Origin: JBBDWK01 sp040902885
GTDB taxonomy: Bacteria > Acidobacteriota > Terriglobia > Bryobacterales > Bryobacteraceae
Assembly (NCBI GenBank): GCA_040902885.1
Contig: JBBDWK010000090.1
Location: 1 to 64,000, forward strand
Reading direction: 5' to 3'
Length of the DNA stretch: 64,000 nt
Below are positions 42,357 to 51,884 of this stretch, piece after piece. Below the pieces are notes generated by a model that saw only the letters and a list, made by a program, of their open reading frames with translations, made no database searches and was not told the origin of the DNA. The first letter of the stretch is position 1, and each line of letters starts with the position of its first letter. A program made the position numbers and the translations under genes.

Positions 42357-44589
42357 TGGAGTTCAACAACGCCAGACACAGATCAACCAGCGCCGCCGCA
42401 GCCCGCGCGTCCAGTTTACCGCCATCCGGAGTAGGGTGGGCGAGGGGTTCACCGCGGGCTTGGCGCTCGGCGATCAATGTCCGCTGCCGGCTGAGGAACG
42501 TGAGAACGCGGTCTTTTTCCCACGCATCGGGCGGGCGGGAGTAAGCGAGGCGAAAGGCTTCGGTCGCCTGCGCGGCAGGGTCGCCGCCGGCGCGCTGGAT
42601 AGCGCGGCCCGCGAGCGCCTGAGCCCACTCGATCGACTGATTGTCGTTCAGCAACGCCAAGGCTTGAGGGGCCGTAGTCGTCTGCGTGCGACGCGCGCAG
42701 CTCTCATGTGTATCCGGCATGTCGAACGCGCTCATCAGGGGATAAGAAGCCGTGCGCCGCACGGAAATGTAGAGGCTGCGGCGATGCTGATCGGCCGGAT
42801 TGCGGGAAACGGTCCATCCGCCCGCGGGCGGCGGCATACCCAGCGGCAGTTCCGGATAGACGCTGGCGCCTCCGACTGCGGGATTCAGGAGACCGGAAAC
42901 CAGCAGAGCGCTATCGCGGATCGCCTCGGCTTCCAGGCGATGCGGCGGGAAGCGCCATAACAAACGGTTCATGGAGTCAAGACGGCTGGCGTTCTCCCGG
43001 TACGACGAACTCTGCCGGTAGGCGTTGGAAGTCACCATCAGCCGGTGCATGTGTTTCAAGCTCCAACCGTTGCTCACGAATTCGTCGGCCAGCCAATCCA
43101 GCAATTCCGGATGAGTCCGGCGCTGTCCCATTCGCCCGAAGTCGCCTGGAGTGGCGACAATTCCAGCGCCGAAGTGATAATGCCAGAGCCGATTCACCAT
43201 CACCCTTGGAGTGAGCGGATTGTTGGGGTCGGCAAGCCAGTTCGCCAGTGCCGTCCTCCTCCCGGTCGACTCGACTTTATCGGGAAGAGCGATCCTGGCA
43301 GGAGTCGGATCGAGGATGCTGAGGAAGCCCGGCTCGACCTCCGCAATGGGAACTTGGTAATTGCCGGCCGCAAGCACGTGCGTCGGCGGAGCGACGCGGC
43401 CAAGGTCCCGCATTCCCGCACCGATCGGCTGCTCGTGGTGGTAGAGATGATTGAACTCGGCAAGTTTGGTCTGAAGCTCCTCCAAACGTTTTTTCTTGTC
43501 GGGCTTCAGGCGCAGGATAGCCAGAAACTTGGTAGGCTCCGTGATGACCTTGGCGCGGTGCGCCATCTGCTGTTCGTACGGCGTTCTCTGCTCGGGAGCT
43601 TTGGGAACCGCATTCTTGATCAAATCAGGGAATTTGAAAAATTCGCCCTGGATCACGGCCTGACTTCCTTCTTTTAGCAGCGCCTCGATTTCCTGGTGAA
43701 TCTCGCGCGTAGCCGCCTCCCACGCTTCCGACTTGCGGCTTTCCTCGGCGAGCCGGCTCTCGGGCCATAGAGAGATCCGATCGTCGTTTGCGGTGTGCGC
43801 GAAGAAGGCCTGGAGCCGGTAGTAGTCGCGCTGGAGGATTGGATCAAACTTGTGGTCGTGGCACTTGGCGCAGCCGATGGTCAAACCCAGAAACGCGGAC
43901 CCAACGGCATCGGTGATGTCCTGCAGAATTTGCTGGCGGCGCTGCATGAGGTCGCGAGCGTTCCATTCATCCGGGTAGTGGCGGCTGAAGGCGGTGGCCA
44001 CCCGCGCCTGGGCATCTTCGGGCCACAGCTCATCTCCCGCGATCTGCTCGCGCATGAACCGGTCGTATCCCTTGTCTTCATTGAAGGAGCGGACGACGTA
44101 ATCCCGATACCGCCAGATATTCGGTCGGGGCTCGTCGGCGCGGAAGCCATCGCTTTCCGCGTAGCGCGCAACATCCAGCCAATGGCGCGCCCAGCGTTCG
44201 CCATAGTGAGGCGAGGCAAGCAGATGGTCGACTACACGTTCGTAGGAAAGAGCCGAACGGTCGGAGAGAAACGCCTGAACCTCTTCCGGAGTGGGGGGAA
44301 GACCGATGAGGTCGAAGCTGACGCGCCGAATGAGAGTGATCTTGTCCGCTTCGGGTCCCGGCTCGATGCCCTTCTCCTCGAGACGGCTAAGGATGAAAGC
44401 ATCGATCGGGTTGCGGACCCATGAGCGCCGCCGGACCTGAGGCACTTCAGGCCGGAGGACCTTCTGAAAGGCCCAGTATTCGCGGTCTTGCTTTGTGAAA
44501 GGCTTCTCCGGGTCTGAAGCGGCCCACGAAGACGCGCTCGCGCCGAGGACCAGCAACCACAAACCAAGGTGTCGAGACGCTGTTCTCAT
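42334..44589 (-). CDS. DUF1549-DUF1553 secreted protein
   Basis: 751 residues with a signal peptide (HLGLWLLVLGASASSWAA). DUF1549 about 50-260, including a haem motif CAKCHDHKFDP; DUF1553 about 450-710 (NWLADPNNPLTPRVMVNRLW, then THPELLDWLADEFV). The separate N-terminal cytochrome domain (PSCyt1) and the LamG insertion of the 3336-6365 paralogue are both missing. Residues about 280-400 contain a charged helical linker (REIHQEIEALLKEG). It lies 9 bases after the TonB receptor gene, so uptake and processing are probably co-expressed. Confidence 0.92.
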   Translation of the reverse strand: MRTASRHLGLWLLVLGASASSWAASDPEKPFTKQDREYWAFQKVLRPEVPQVRRRSWVRNPIDAFILSRLEEKGIEPGPEADKITLIRRVSFDLIGLPPTPEEVQAFLSDRSALSYERVVDHLLASPHYGERWARHWLDVARYAESDGFRADEPRPNIWRYRDYVVRSFNEDKGYDRFMREQIAGDELWPEDAQARVATAFSRHYPDEWNARDLMQRRQQILQDITDAVGSAFLGLTIGCAKCHDHKFDPILQRDYYRLQAFFAHTANDDRISLWPESRLAEESRKSEAWEAATREIHQEIEALLKEGSQAVIQGEFFKFPDLIKNAVPKAPEQRTPYEQQMAHRAKVITEPTKFLAILRLKPDKKKRLEELQTKLAEFNHLYHHEQPIGAGMRDLGRVAPPTHVLAAGNYQVPIAEVEPGFLSILDPTPARIALPDKVESTGRRTALANWLADPNNPLTPRVMVNRLWHYHFGAGIVATPGDFGRMGQRRTHPELLDWLADEFVSNGWSLKHMHRLMVTSNAYRQSSSYRENASRLDSMNRLLWRFPPHRLEAEAIRDSALLVSGLLNPAVGGASVYPELPLGMPPPAGGWTVSRNPADQHRRSLYISVRRTASYPLMSAFDMPDTHESCARRTQTTTAPQALALLNDNQSIEWAQALAGRAIQRAGGDPAAQATEAFRLAYSRPPDAWEKDRVLTFLSRQRTLIAERQARGEPLAHPTPDGGKLDARAAAALVDLCLALLNSNEFVYRF

Positions 44590-44598
44590 CGCTTGTGT

Positions 44599-47500
44599 TC
44601 AGAACAGGAACTTCAGCGCCAATTGGATCTCACGGCCGTTGATCCGAGTGCTGCGAATCACGCCGAACTGCGCTGTGTTTGCCCCCAATCCCGGGTCGCC
44701 GAATGAGGGGTGGTTGAAGCCATTGAAAAACTCCGCGCGGAGCTGCAGGTTGCCCGGCTCGCGGCCTGGCAACGGGATGGCAGTGTTCTTCATAATAGTG
44801 AAGTCTATCGTGTTTACACCCGGTCCGAGAATGACTCCGTTGCCCGAATTCCCGAATCGGCCAAACGGATGGTTCACAAAGCAGGACGTGTCAAACCAAC
44901 GGTCGATCGTGCTTTGGCCGCCCAGATTTCCGTCGCAGATCCTGTCCGCGCGGTTGGTGTCCTGGCGGCCGACATTCGAGGAGATGGATGATGTGGGCGT
45001 CAAAGGGAACCCTGTGTGCGCAGTGTAGGCGCCTTGGATCGACCAGCCGCTCGCAAGGCCTCCACCGATGCCCGTGAGGCCGGCGCCGACCGGTTTGCCT
45101 CTTCCGAAGGGAAGTTCGTAGATCCATGCCACGGTGAGCCGCTGGGTCTGATTGAACTCGAGCACTGCATACTCCGCCCGGCGATTCCGCGCATCCTGCT
45201 GCCGCGACTGGTCGCCGAACAACGCGCCGCCGATGCCCATGACCTTGGAGTATGTATACGCTCCCAGGATCGAAAGGCCGTTTGAAAATCGCTTGTTCAG
45301 TTTCACGTTCAGGGCGTGATAGTTCGAATTGTCGATCGAACTCACCATGCTGACGTCGCCGATATTTGGATTCGGGCGCCGGTTGAGAACGGCCGTCGGC
45401 CTGGTTGGGTCGGCGTCGGGAAACGCCTGGTTTGGCAGGTCGCGCCCAGTCAGTTTGTGAGCGCTGTTTCCGACATAGCCTACCTCGAGCAGCCAGTTGT
45501 CAGCCAGTTCCCGCTGGATGCCGAAGTTCCACTGATACGTGTAGTTCGTCCGGAAGCCCGGATCCAACGAGAACACGTTAGTGTTGGGCGAGAGCAGGAT
45601 CCTGCCCGTGGCCGGATCGCGAACCTGGGTTCGCGGAAACAATCTGCCAACCAGGTCGGGAACCAGCGGGTTCGAAACGATGGTGGTATCGACGACAAAC
45701 GGCGGCGACAACTGGAACGATGAGAATTCCGAACCGCGCGGGTGGCCATAAAACACTCCGATTCCGGTTCGTATCACGGTTTTGGGCGTGAGCGAGTATG
45801 CGAATCCGATCCGCGGCGCGAAGTTGTTGCGGTCAGGATTGTGGAGGCGGTCAACGTCCTCATCGAGCTTCAGAAAACGGCCATTGATGTAGTCGAAGGT
45901 TGCCAGGTCGCCAAACCGCTCGTAGTAAGGCGTCTGATACTCGTAGCGCATGCCGAGGTTCATCGTGAATTTGGGAGTGAGCCGGACCTCGTCCTGAAAA
46001 TAGAAGCCGGAATAGTAATACTTCAGAGTGACCCAGCCATTGCTTTCCGCGAACTGGGTCGCCCGGCCGCTGTAGGGAAACCCGAGAAGCAGATCCGCTA
46101 CCGGACTCCCCGTACCGGCAACTCCGGGTTGGTTGGTGAAGCGGTTTTCAAATGTCAGGATGGAGTTGGGTGTTTGCTGCACTTGTCCCGCGGGACGATA
46201 GTACCGCCCGTCGAAGCCGAACTTCAACGTGTGACGCCCCGCGATCCAACTGAAGTCGTCCGCCAGTGTATAGACGTTGTCCCTTGGTCCATTGGGGTTG
46301 AAAGGGTTTGCCCCGATGGTGGTCAGCCCCGCGACCACCAATTGCGGCAGCCCGTACGCCGTTGACGCCGGAGTGAGGTTGAGGAGACCGAACTCTTCCG
46401 CTGCCAGGTTGCGGTCGGCTAAGGGGTAAGTGCCGTCCACTCGGTAATAAGTCCAGGCCAACCGGAACTGATTCACCTTGGTCGGCGTGAAGGTGTGCGA
46501 CTCCTGAACGGTAATGCTGTGCGCGTCGCCGTTTTGAAGGGATCCGGTGAACGGCAGGCCGGACGGCGAATCGACGTTGTTCTTGCTGTGGGAGTAGCGA
46601 CCGAACAGCAGATCCCGATCGCCGATCTGGTGGTCGATGCGGGTATGAAATTGGTCCTGGTCATTGAGCGCGGAGGCGCTGGTCACATGATTGAATGCCG
46701 GCGAGCCGGGCGAATTCGGCGTGGGGTAGTATTTCAGACTCGAGTTGCCAATCTGCCCGAACCGCGATTTCGGGATCGCATTTCCGGCGAATGGCTGGCG
46801 CCGGTTGGTGGTTTGATCCAGCGTGAGCGGGTCGAAGATTTGCGGTCCGCCCGCGAAACTGCCTTCCCGCTGCGCATCGGTCGGCAGACTCTGATATAAG
46901 GTGCTTGCGCGCCGCGTCCGCAATCCCTCGTAATTGGCCATGAAGAATGTCCGGTTTGCAAGGATCGGCCCACTGACGACCCCGCCGAACTGGTTCCGCC
47001 GCAGCGAATCGACCCGCGGAGCGAAGAAACTGCGTGCATCCAGGGCATCGTTTCTCAGGAACTCGAAGACACTTCCGTGAAATGCGTTCGTACCAGGTTT
47101 CAATGTCAAATTAATCGCTGAAGGGCTGCGGCCGAATTCCGCCGCGAAGTCGTTCTGCTGGATCTTGAATTCCTGGATTGCCTCAATTGAGGGCGTAAAC
47201 GCTGGCTTCCCGCTTCCCTCCATACGGGTATCGACTCCATCGAAGTAGAAGCTGATCTGATTGGCGCGCTGCCCGTTGATGGCCAGCCCGTTGCTCTGCG
47301 ACGATCCAGCCAACTCCGTGACACCCGGCACGAGTTTGGCCAAGTCGAGGAAGTTGCGGCCGTTCAGCGGCAATTCGACGACTTCCTTCTGACCGATTAC
47401 CTGTCCTATCTCGGCGCTGCGTTGATCGAGCACCGGAGTGGCCGCCACGACTTCCACCGTGGTAGCCGTATCTCCGACTTCTAGCTGGACATTGTGCGTC

Positions 47501-47811
47501 ACCGGCTGGGCAACCTGTACCTCGAGGCCAGAGACTTCGTAGGTCTTAAATCCCTCGATGACCGTTCGCAGCTTGTACATTCCAGGGGCAACCAGCGGGA
47601 AGACATAGTTGCCCGCTTCGTCGCTGCGTGCAGTTCTCGCGGCCCCGGTTCCCTCATTAACGAGAGTTACCGTGGCCGTGGCGACGACCGCTCGCGACTG
47701 GTCCGTCACTTGGCCGGCGATGCTCCCCGAGGATACTTGGGCTCGCGCGGGCAGCACGGAAAGCAGTAGCAGGCAGGCGTACAGGCGGAAACGCCGGATC
47801 GTGTGCATCAT
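44599..47811 (-). CDS. Oar-like TonB-dependent receptor with carboxypeptidase-regulatory domain
   Basis: 1070 residues from the ATG at 47811; GGAGG lies 5 bases upstream. (An upstream in-frame extension to 47919 lacks a signal.) Signal peptide to about 24, Cna-B/carboxypeptidase-regulatory domain (about 25-105, SGSIAGQVTDQSRAVVATA), plug (about 130-240, VVELPLNGRNFLDLAKLVPG), then a barrel ending QLALKFLF. Such receptors import or bind large glycans or peptides in Acidobacteria. A palindromic operator-like site lies at 47901-47917, 90 bases upstream. First of three leftward genes with the DUF1549 and DUF1501 genes. Confidence 0.92.
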   Translation of the reverse strand: MMHTIRRFRLYACLLLLSVLPARAQVSSGSIAGQVTDQSRAVVATATVTLVNEGTGAARTARSDEAGNYVFPLVAPGMYKLRTVIEGFKTYEVSGLEVQVAQPVTHNVQLEVGDTATTVEVVAATPVLDQRSAEIGQVIGQKEVVELPLNGRNFLDLAKLVPGVTELAGSSQSNGLAINGQRANQISFYFDGVDTRMEGSGKPAFTPSIEAIQEFKIQQNDFAAEFGRSPSAINLTLKPGTNAFHGSVFEFLRNDALDARSFFAPRVDSLRRNQFGGVVSGPILANRTFFMANYEGLRTRRASTLYQSLPTDAQREGSFAGGPQIFDPLTLDQTTNRRQPFAGNAIPKSRFGQIGNSSLKYYPTPNSPGSPAFNHVTSASALNDQDQFHTRIDHQIGDRDLLFGRYSHSKNNVDSPSGLPFTGSLQNGDAHSITVQESHTFTPTKVNQFRLAWTYYRVDGTYPLADRNLAAEEFGLLNLTPASTAYGLPQLVVAGLTTIGANPFNPNGPRDNVYTLADDFSWIAGRHTLKFGFDGRYYRPAGQVQQTPNSILTFENRFTNQPGVAGTGSPVADLLLGFPYSGRATQFAESNGWVTLKYYYSGFYFQDEVRLTPKFTMNLGMRYEYQTPYYERFGDLATFDYINGRFLKLDEDVDRLHNPDRNNFAPRIGFAYSLTPKTVIRTGIGVFYGHPRGSEFSSFQLSPPFVVDTTIVSNPLVPDLVGRLFPRTQVRDPATGRILLSPNTNVFSLDPGFRTNYTYQWNFGIQRELADNWLLEVGYVGNSAHKLTGRDLPNQAFPDADPTRPTAVLNRRPNPNIGDVSMVSSIDNSNYHALNVKLNKRFSNGLSILGAYTYSKVMGIGGALFGDQSRQQDARNRRAEYAVLEFNQTQRLTVAWIYELPFGRGKPVGAGLTGIGGGLASGWSIQGAYTAHTGFPLTPTSSISSNVGRQDTNRADRICDGNLGGQSTIDRWFDTSCFVNHPFGRFGNSGNGVILGPGVNTIDFTIMKNTAIPLPGREPGNLQLRAEFFNGFNHPSFGDPGLGANTAQFGVIRSTRINGREIQLALKFLF

Positions 47812-47900
47812 GGCAACCTCCAGAAGCTCCAGACTTGATCTATGGAAGAGTTGCGTCGAAAGAGCCGTGAAGTCAACCGGAGAACCAGCGCTGGCGAACT

Positions 47901-47917
47901 GTCTCACAATGCGAGTC
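47901..47917 (+). promoter_or_regulatory. Operator-like palindrome, copy B
   Basis: GTCTCACAATGCGAGTC. It matches copy A (49138-49154, read on the minus strand as GTCTCACAATACGAGAC) at 15 of 17 positions. It lies between the regulator stop and the TonB receptor start, where an operon promoter should be. Confidence 0.6.
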
Positions 47918-47918
47918 A

Positions 47919-49088
47919 TCAGCGGCCGCCGACGAGAGGCGCCGCCAGAGCCTCCGGCAGAAGCTTATCCAGAGCGTAGATGCGATCGACATTCTCCCTC
48001 GTGACCAGCTCATGCTTGGTGAAGACGGCCGGAGGGACCGGCTGCCGCGCCAGTATGTTTCCAGCCAGCCGGATCACCTCGTCGCCATAGCGTTCCGGGA
48101 AGTATGCGACAGATCCCACCAGAGGACTCCCTGGCCGTCGCATTTCCACTCGCGCCTCGCGAGTTGCGTTCTGCCCCATCACGGCGCAGTAGCGAGCCCG
48201 GCCGCACTCTTCGAACGCGCGTATGGCGCCCAACGCCATCGGATCGTTCCCCGCCAGCACCGCAGTGCGCTGCGGCGGCAGCCTCCTGAGACGACGACGC
48301 ACAGCCTCGAGAGTCCGCTCCAGCGACCCCTTCCCGTCCATCTCGATGGTGTTGGCGATCTCAACTTCCGGCAAAGCGTCTCGCATGCCCGCGAGCATCC
48401 CGCTGACGCGGAGCTTGGCGAGTGGACCGGCCGCGTCTTCTTCAATCAACATGACGCTCGATACCTCGCCGTTCCAGTGCTTCTTGACCCATCGCGCCAT
48501 CGCCTGTCCGCCAATCATGCCCGCCTTGTAGTTGTCCGCGCCGAAGAATGTTGCGCCAGGGTGAGGAATTTCGATGGCAATCACGGGAATGCCGGTTTCA
48601 AGAAACCGGGACGAGATGACGGCCGCGACGCGCTCGTGGCACTGAAACTCGATGACCAGATCCACTCCCTCGCGAACCAGCGTCTCCGCGTTTCGCACGG
48701 CGGCCCGCGGGCTGCGATGGCTGCTGACCGTCACCAGTTCCGTGCCGGCTTCCTCGGCGGCACGCTGCACGCTGGCCGTAACGGCTTGGGAAAATGGCGT
48801 GTCCACGCCCCGCGTCGCAAAGCCGATCCGGTATCGGCGATGCGATGGAACCTTCACGCGACTGCGCAGGCGATCCTCGCCAACGCGTTCCAAGAGGCGC
48901 TCGTGCTCGAGGGTACGCACCAGCCGGGAAGCGGTCGCCTTGTGCAAGGACGTCCTCGCCACAAGTTCGCGCAAGCGAAGCACCTCGCCCTCATGACGAA
49001 ACGCCTGCAGCAACTGGCACGCGCGCTGCACGGATTGCACAAGGTCCGAGGCAGCCGCGCGATTCACTCCCGCCATATGGCTCCCCAT
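47919..49088 (-). CDS. IclR-type HTH fused to periplasmic-binding-like sugar sensor
   Basis: 389 residues from the ATG at 49088; the ATG at 49076, with GGGGAG 4 bases upstream, is an alternative. Residues about 12-75 form an IclR-type winged helix (LVQSVQRACQLLQAF, LHKATASRLVRTLEHERLLE). Residues about 85-385 are a type-1 periplasmic-binding domain of the RbsB/Peripla_BP_4 kind (YRIGFATRGVDTPFSQAV, then FFGADNYKAGMIGGQAMARW and VLAGNDPMALGAIRAFEE). Neither an IclR effector domain nor a LacI HTH is present, so the domain pairing is unusual. It likely senses a sugar and controls the flanking divergent genes. Confidence 0.85.
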   Translation of the reverse strand: MGSHMAGVNRAAASDLVQSVQRACQLLQAFRHEGEVLRLRELVARTSLHKATASRLVRTLEHERLLERVGEDRLRSRVKVPSHRRYRIGFATRGVDTPFSQAVTASVQRAAEEAGTELVTVSSHRSPRAAVRNAETLVREGVDLVIEFQCHERVAAVISSRFLETGIPVIAIEIPHPGATFFGADNYKAGMIGGQAMARWVKKHWNGEVSSVMLIEEDAAGPLAKLRVSGMLAGMRDALPEVEIANTIEMDGKGSLERTLEAVRRRLRRLPPQRTAVLAGNDPMALGAIRAFEECGRARYCAVMGQNATREARVEMRRPGSPLVGSVAYFPERYGDEVIRLAGNILARQPVPPAVFTKHELVTRENVDRIYALDKLLPEALAAPLVGGR

Positions 49089-49110
49089 AATATCCAAAAT
49101 CCTGTCGCGA

Positions 49111-49124
49111 CGGGTGACAACCCG
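49111..49124. promoter_or_regulatory. Second short palindrome in the divergent promoter region
   Basis: CGGGT-GACA-ACCCG, a perfect 5-bp inverted repeat, lies 23 bases upstream of the regulator ATG at 49088. It could be an autoregulatory site or chance. Confidence 0.3.
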
Positions 49125-49137
49125 GATCTTGCGTACT

Positions 49138-49154
49138 GTCTCGTATTGTGAGAC
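49138..49154 (-). promoter_or_regulatory. Operator-like palindrome, copy A
   Basis: GTCTCGTATTGTGAGAC on the plus strand, with GTCTC/GAGAC arms around a 7-base centre. It lies between the divergent regulator and MFS genes and is nearly identical to copy B at 47901-47917. The arrangement suggests the binding site of the fused regulator. Confidence 0.6.
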
Positions 49155-49201
49155 GGAGTTTTTTGCTTGACTTCTGACTCTCTTCCGCTGAGGATCTACG
49201 T

Positions 49202-50425
49202 TTGACACCCCTGGCCACCCATCGCGCGTGGATTCTGTGCGGATTGCTGTTCTTCGCGACGGCGCTGAGCTTCCTGGACCGGCAGGTGCTCAGCGTTCTA
49301 GCCCCGCGGCTCACAGCCGAGTTTGGGATGTCGAACGCCGTGTACTCGCGAGTTGTCTTCGCTTTCATCGCGAGCTACACGGTGATGTTCGCGTTCGGCG
49401 GCAGGCTGATGGATCGGCTGGGCACGCGGCTCGGGCTCGCCCTGTCGGTGGGCTTGTGGTCGCTCGCCAGCGCCGCACACGCATTGGCGAACGGAGCGTG
49501 GAGCCTGGGCGTAGCCCGCTTTTTTCTCGGCGTCGGAGAGGGGGCCTGCTTTCCCGCGGCCACAAAGGGCGCGGTGGAATGGATGCGCCCGGAGCGGCGG
49601 GCGCTGGCAGTTGGTCTCGCGAACGGCGGGTCGGCGTTCGGCGCTGTGCTCGCGCCGCCGCTGACCGCGTGGTGGACTGTTGCATTCGGGTGGCGCGGCA
49701 CGTTCGTCGCGACCGCGCTCATCGGGCTCGTCTGGCTCGTGTTGTGGCAGGTCGCATTTCGCGGTCTGCCACGCAAAACTACGTCCGGCGCCGCTGGCGG
49801 GAACGTCAGCTTCCGCGCCTTGCTGGCTCGGCCCGAGATACGCCGGCTGCTTGTCGCGCGATTCTTTTTCGATCCCGTCTTTTACTTGTATATGTTTTGG
49901 ATCCCGCAATACCTGTCGCGTGAGCGCGGACTGTCGCTCATCGAAATCGGCTCCCTCACGTGGATTCCGTTTTTCGCTCTCGGCATCACGAATATCGCCG
50001 CGGGGCGCGCGTCGGACGCGCTGGTGGCCCGCGGATGGCAGCCGCGTAAAGCCCGGCTCACCTTGATGCTGGCCGCGGCGCTGCTTACTCCGGCGTCATG
50101 GCTTGCTTCTTTGGCCGGTACGGCGACACTCGCGATCGCGCTAATGTCGGTACTGATGTTTGCGCACGGCATCTGGATCGCTAACTTCATCACGTTGATC
50201 GGCGATACGGTATTACCGGAACAGGTCGGAACCGCGGTAGGCCTCACCGGTACAAGCGGCGGGCTCGCAGGCATGCTCTCGAGCCTGGTGATAGGTCCGG
50301 TAGTGGATCAGTTCTCCTTCACTCCTGTGTTCCTCGCTTCAGCACTTCTGTACCCGGCGGCCTGGCTGGTTCTGGTTACGGGGAGCCGGGCGTCAGCGCG
50401 CGCAAGCGCGGGACGACAGATATGA
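49202..50425 (+). CDS. MFS transporter, ACS/hexuronate-type
   Basis: 407 residues, twelve predicted membrane helices. The family pattern includes LDRQVLSVLAPRLTAEFGMS, FGGRLMDRLGTRLGL (loop 2-3 motif) and ARFFLGVGEGACFPAATKG, characteristic of the anion:cation symporter (ExuT/GudP-like) group for sugar acids. A TTG start at 49202 is used; no ATG fits the first helix. It is divergent from the fused regulator and first of three rightward genes, coupled to the next by ATGA. Confidence 0.88.
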   Translation: MTPLATHRAWILCGLLFFATALSFLDRQVLSVLAPRLTAEFGMSNAVYSRVVFAFIASYTVMFAFGGRLMDRLGTRLGLALSVGLWSLASAAHALANGAWSLGVARFFLGVGEGACFPAATKGAVEWMRPERRALAVGLANGGSAFGAVLAPPLTAWWTVAFGWRGTFVATALIGLVWLVLWQVAFRGLPRKTTSGAAGGNVSFRALLARPEIRRLLVARFFFDPVFYLYMFWIPQYLSRERGLSLIEIGSLTWIPFFALGITNIAAGRASDALVARGWQPRKARLTLMLAAALLTPASWLASLAGTATLAIALMSVLMFAHGIWIANFITLIGDTVLPEQVGTAVGLTGTSGGLAGMLSSLVIGPVVDQFSFTPVFLASALLYPAAWLVLVTGSRASARASAGRQI

Positions 50426-51882
50426 AAGTCGAGCGTCGGAAACCGCGGACAGCCCGCGTGGGCATCTTTGGCGTCGGCTACCACGTCTACTGGAATCAAT
50501 TTCCCGGCTTGCTGGACGAGCTGCACACCAAGCTCGAAGTTCTGGTCGGGAAGGTACGCGCAACCGGCGTATGCGTGCACAACTTCGGCATGGTTGATAA
50601 AGCGCAGGATGCGTACGCGCTGGTTGCAAAGCTGAAAGCGGCCGATCTCGACCTGGTGTTCTGCGACATGCTGACGTACGCGACGTCGGCCACGTTCGGT
50701 ATCATCATCCGCAGCCTCGACGTGCCGGTGATTCTGGTCGCACTTCAGCCGCTGGCGGCGATGAATTACGACCGTGCGACAACGCACATGCAACTGGCGA
50801 ATGACGACTTCTGTTCGATTCCGGAGTTCACCGGCGTTGCCATTCGCATGGGCAAGCGGCCTCCGCCGGTCATTCTGGGCACGCTTGAGGACGACGCCGA
50901 AGCAGACGCCGAGATTGCCGACTGGTGCGGCGTGGCCATGGCGCTGCATGATGTGCGCCGCGCTCGCATCGGTCACTTCGGCCATCCCATCGAGCATATG
51001 CTCGATATGCAGGTCGATCAAACGGCGCTGTCGGCGGCCTTCGGCTGCCACGTCGTCCAGACCGAAGCCGACGATCTTCTGCGGCTCGATCGCGAAGTGA
51101 CGGACGACGAGGTCCAGCGCAAGCGCGGCGAGATTCTGGAGCTCTTCGATACTCCCGGCCCCGGAGCCGATCCACTGACACGCAGGCTCACGGATGAGCA
51201 CCTGACGACGGCGGCCCGGGTTGCGGTCACGCTGGATAAGTTCGTTGAACATCACCAGTTGGATGGGCTCGCCTACTACTACGAAGGCGAGCCTGGCAGC
51301 GCGCTCCGGAACATTGTTACGAATCTCATCGTCGGGAATTCGCTGTTGACGGCCGCGGGTTTCCCGATGTGCGGTGAGTCCGACCTGAAGACCTGCGTCG
51401 CGATGCTGCTGATGGATCGCATCGGCATCGGCGGCAGCTTCGCGGAATTTCATCCGATCGATTTCCGCGAGGGCTTCGTCCTGGTGGGTCATGACGGGCC
51501 ACATCACATCAACATCGCGGACGGAAAACCGGTGCTCCGAAGTCTGGTGAAGTACCACGGCAAACCGGGAAGCGGAGCGAGCGTCGAGTTCCGGATCAAG
51601 GAAGGACCAATCACGATGCTGAGCATCGGTGTCAACGCAAACGGGCGGTTCCGATTCATTCTCGCCGAAGGTGAAAGCGTGCGCGGCGCCATTCCGGCCA
51701 CGGGCAACACGAATACGCGAGGATTCTTCCGGCCGGATGTGCGAACATTCCTGAAGCGGTGGGTTGCGGAGGGACCGACGCATCACTTTGCGCTCGGCGC
51801 CGGACACAGGGCGGAGACCCTGCGCCGTATCGGTGATGCTCTCGGAATCGATAGCGTCATTGTCGGCCAGGAGAAGTGTTGA
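50422..51882 (+). CDS. L-arabinose/L-fucose isomerase-like protein
   Basis: 486 residues, coupled to the MFS gene by an ATGA overlap. The N-terminus (VGIFGVGYHVYWNQFPGLLD) and the C-terminal MCGESDLKTCVAMLLMDRIG, FAEFHPIDF and GHDGPHHINIA match the AraA/FucI fold, including the Glu and His positions expected for manganese binding. It differs from true AraA in length and in many positions, so its substrate is probably another sugar or sugar acid brought in by the neighbouring transporter. It has no signal peptide and is cytoplasmic. Confidence 0.82.
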   Translation: MKVERRKPRTARVGIFGVGYHVYWNQFPGLLDELHTKLEVLVGKVRATGVCVHNFGMVDKAQDAYALVAKLKAADLDLVFCDMLTYATSATFGIIIRSLDVPVILVALQPLAAMNYDRATTHMQLANDDFCSIPEFTGVAIRMGKRPPPVILGTLEDDAEADAEIADWCGVAMALHDVRRARIGHFGHPIEHMLDMQVDQTALSAAFGCHVVQTEADDLLRLDREVTDDEVQRKRGEILELFDTPGPGADPLTRRLTDEHLTTAARVAVTLDKFVEHHQLDGLAYYYEGEPGSALRNIVTNLIVGNSLLTAAGFPMCGESDLKTCVAMLLMDRIGIGGSFAEFHPIDFREGFVLVGHDGPHHINIADGKPVLRSLVKYHGKPGSGASVEFRIKEGPITMLSIGVNANGRFRFILAEGESVRGAIPATGNTNTRGFFRPDVRTFLKRWVAEGPTHHFALGAGHRAETLRRIGDALGIDSVIVGQEKC

Positions 51883-51884
51883 CG

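Noticed and set aside
47812..47919. N-terminal extension of the TonB receptor gene up to the ATG at 47919
   Set aside because: GGAGG and a signal peptide fit the ATG at 47811; the extension covers the operator-like site and has no signal character.
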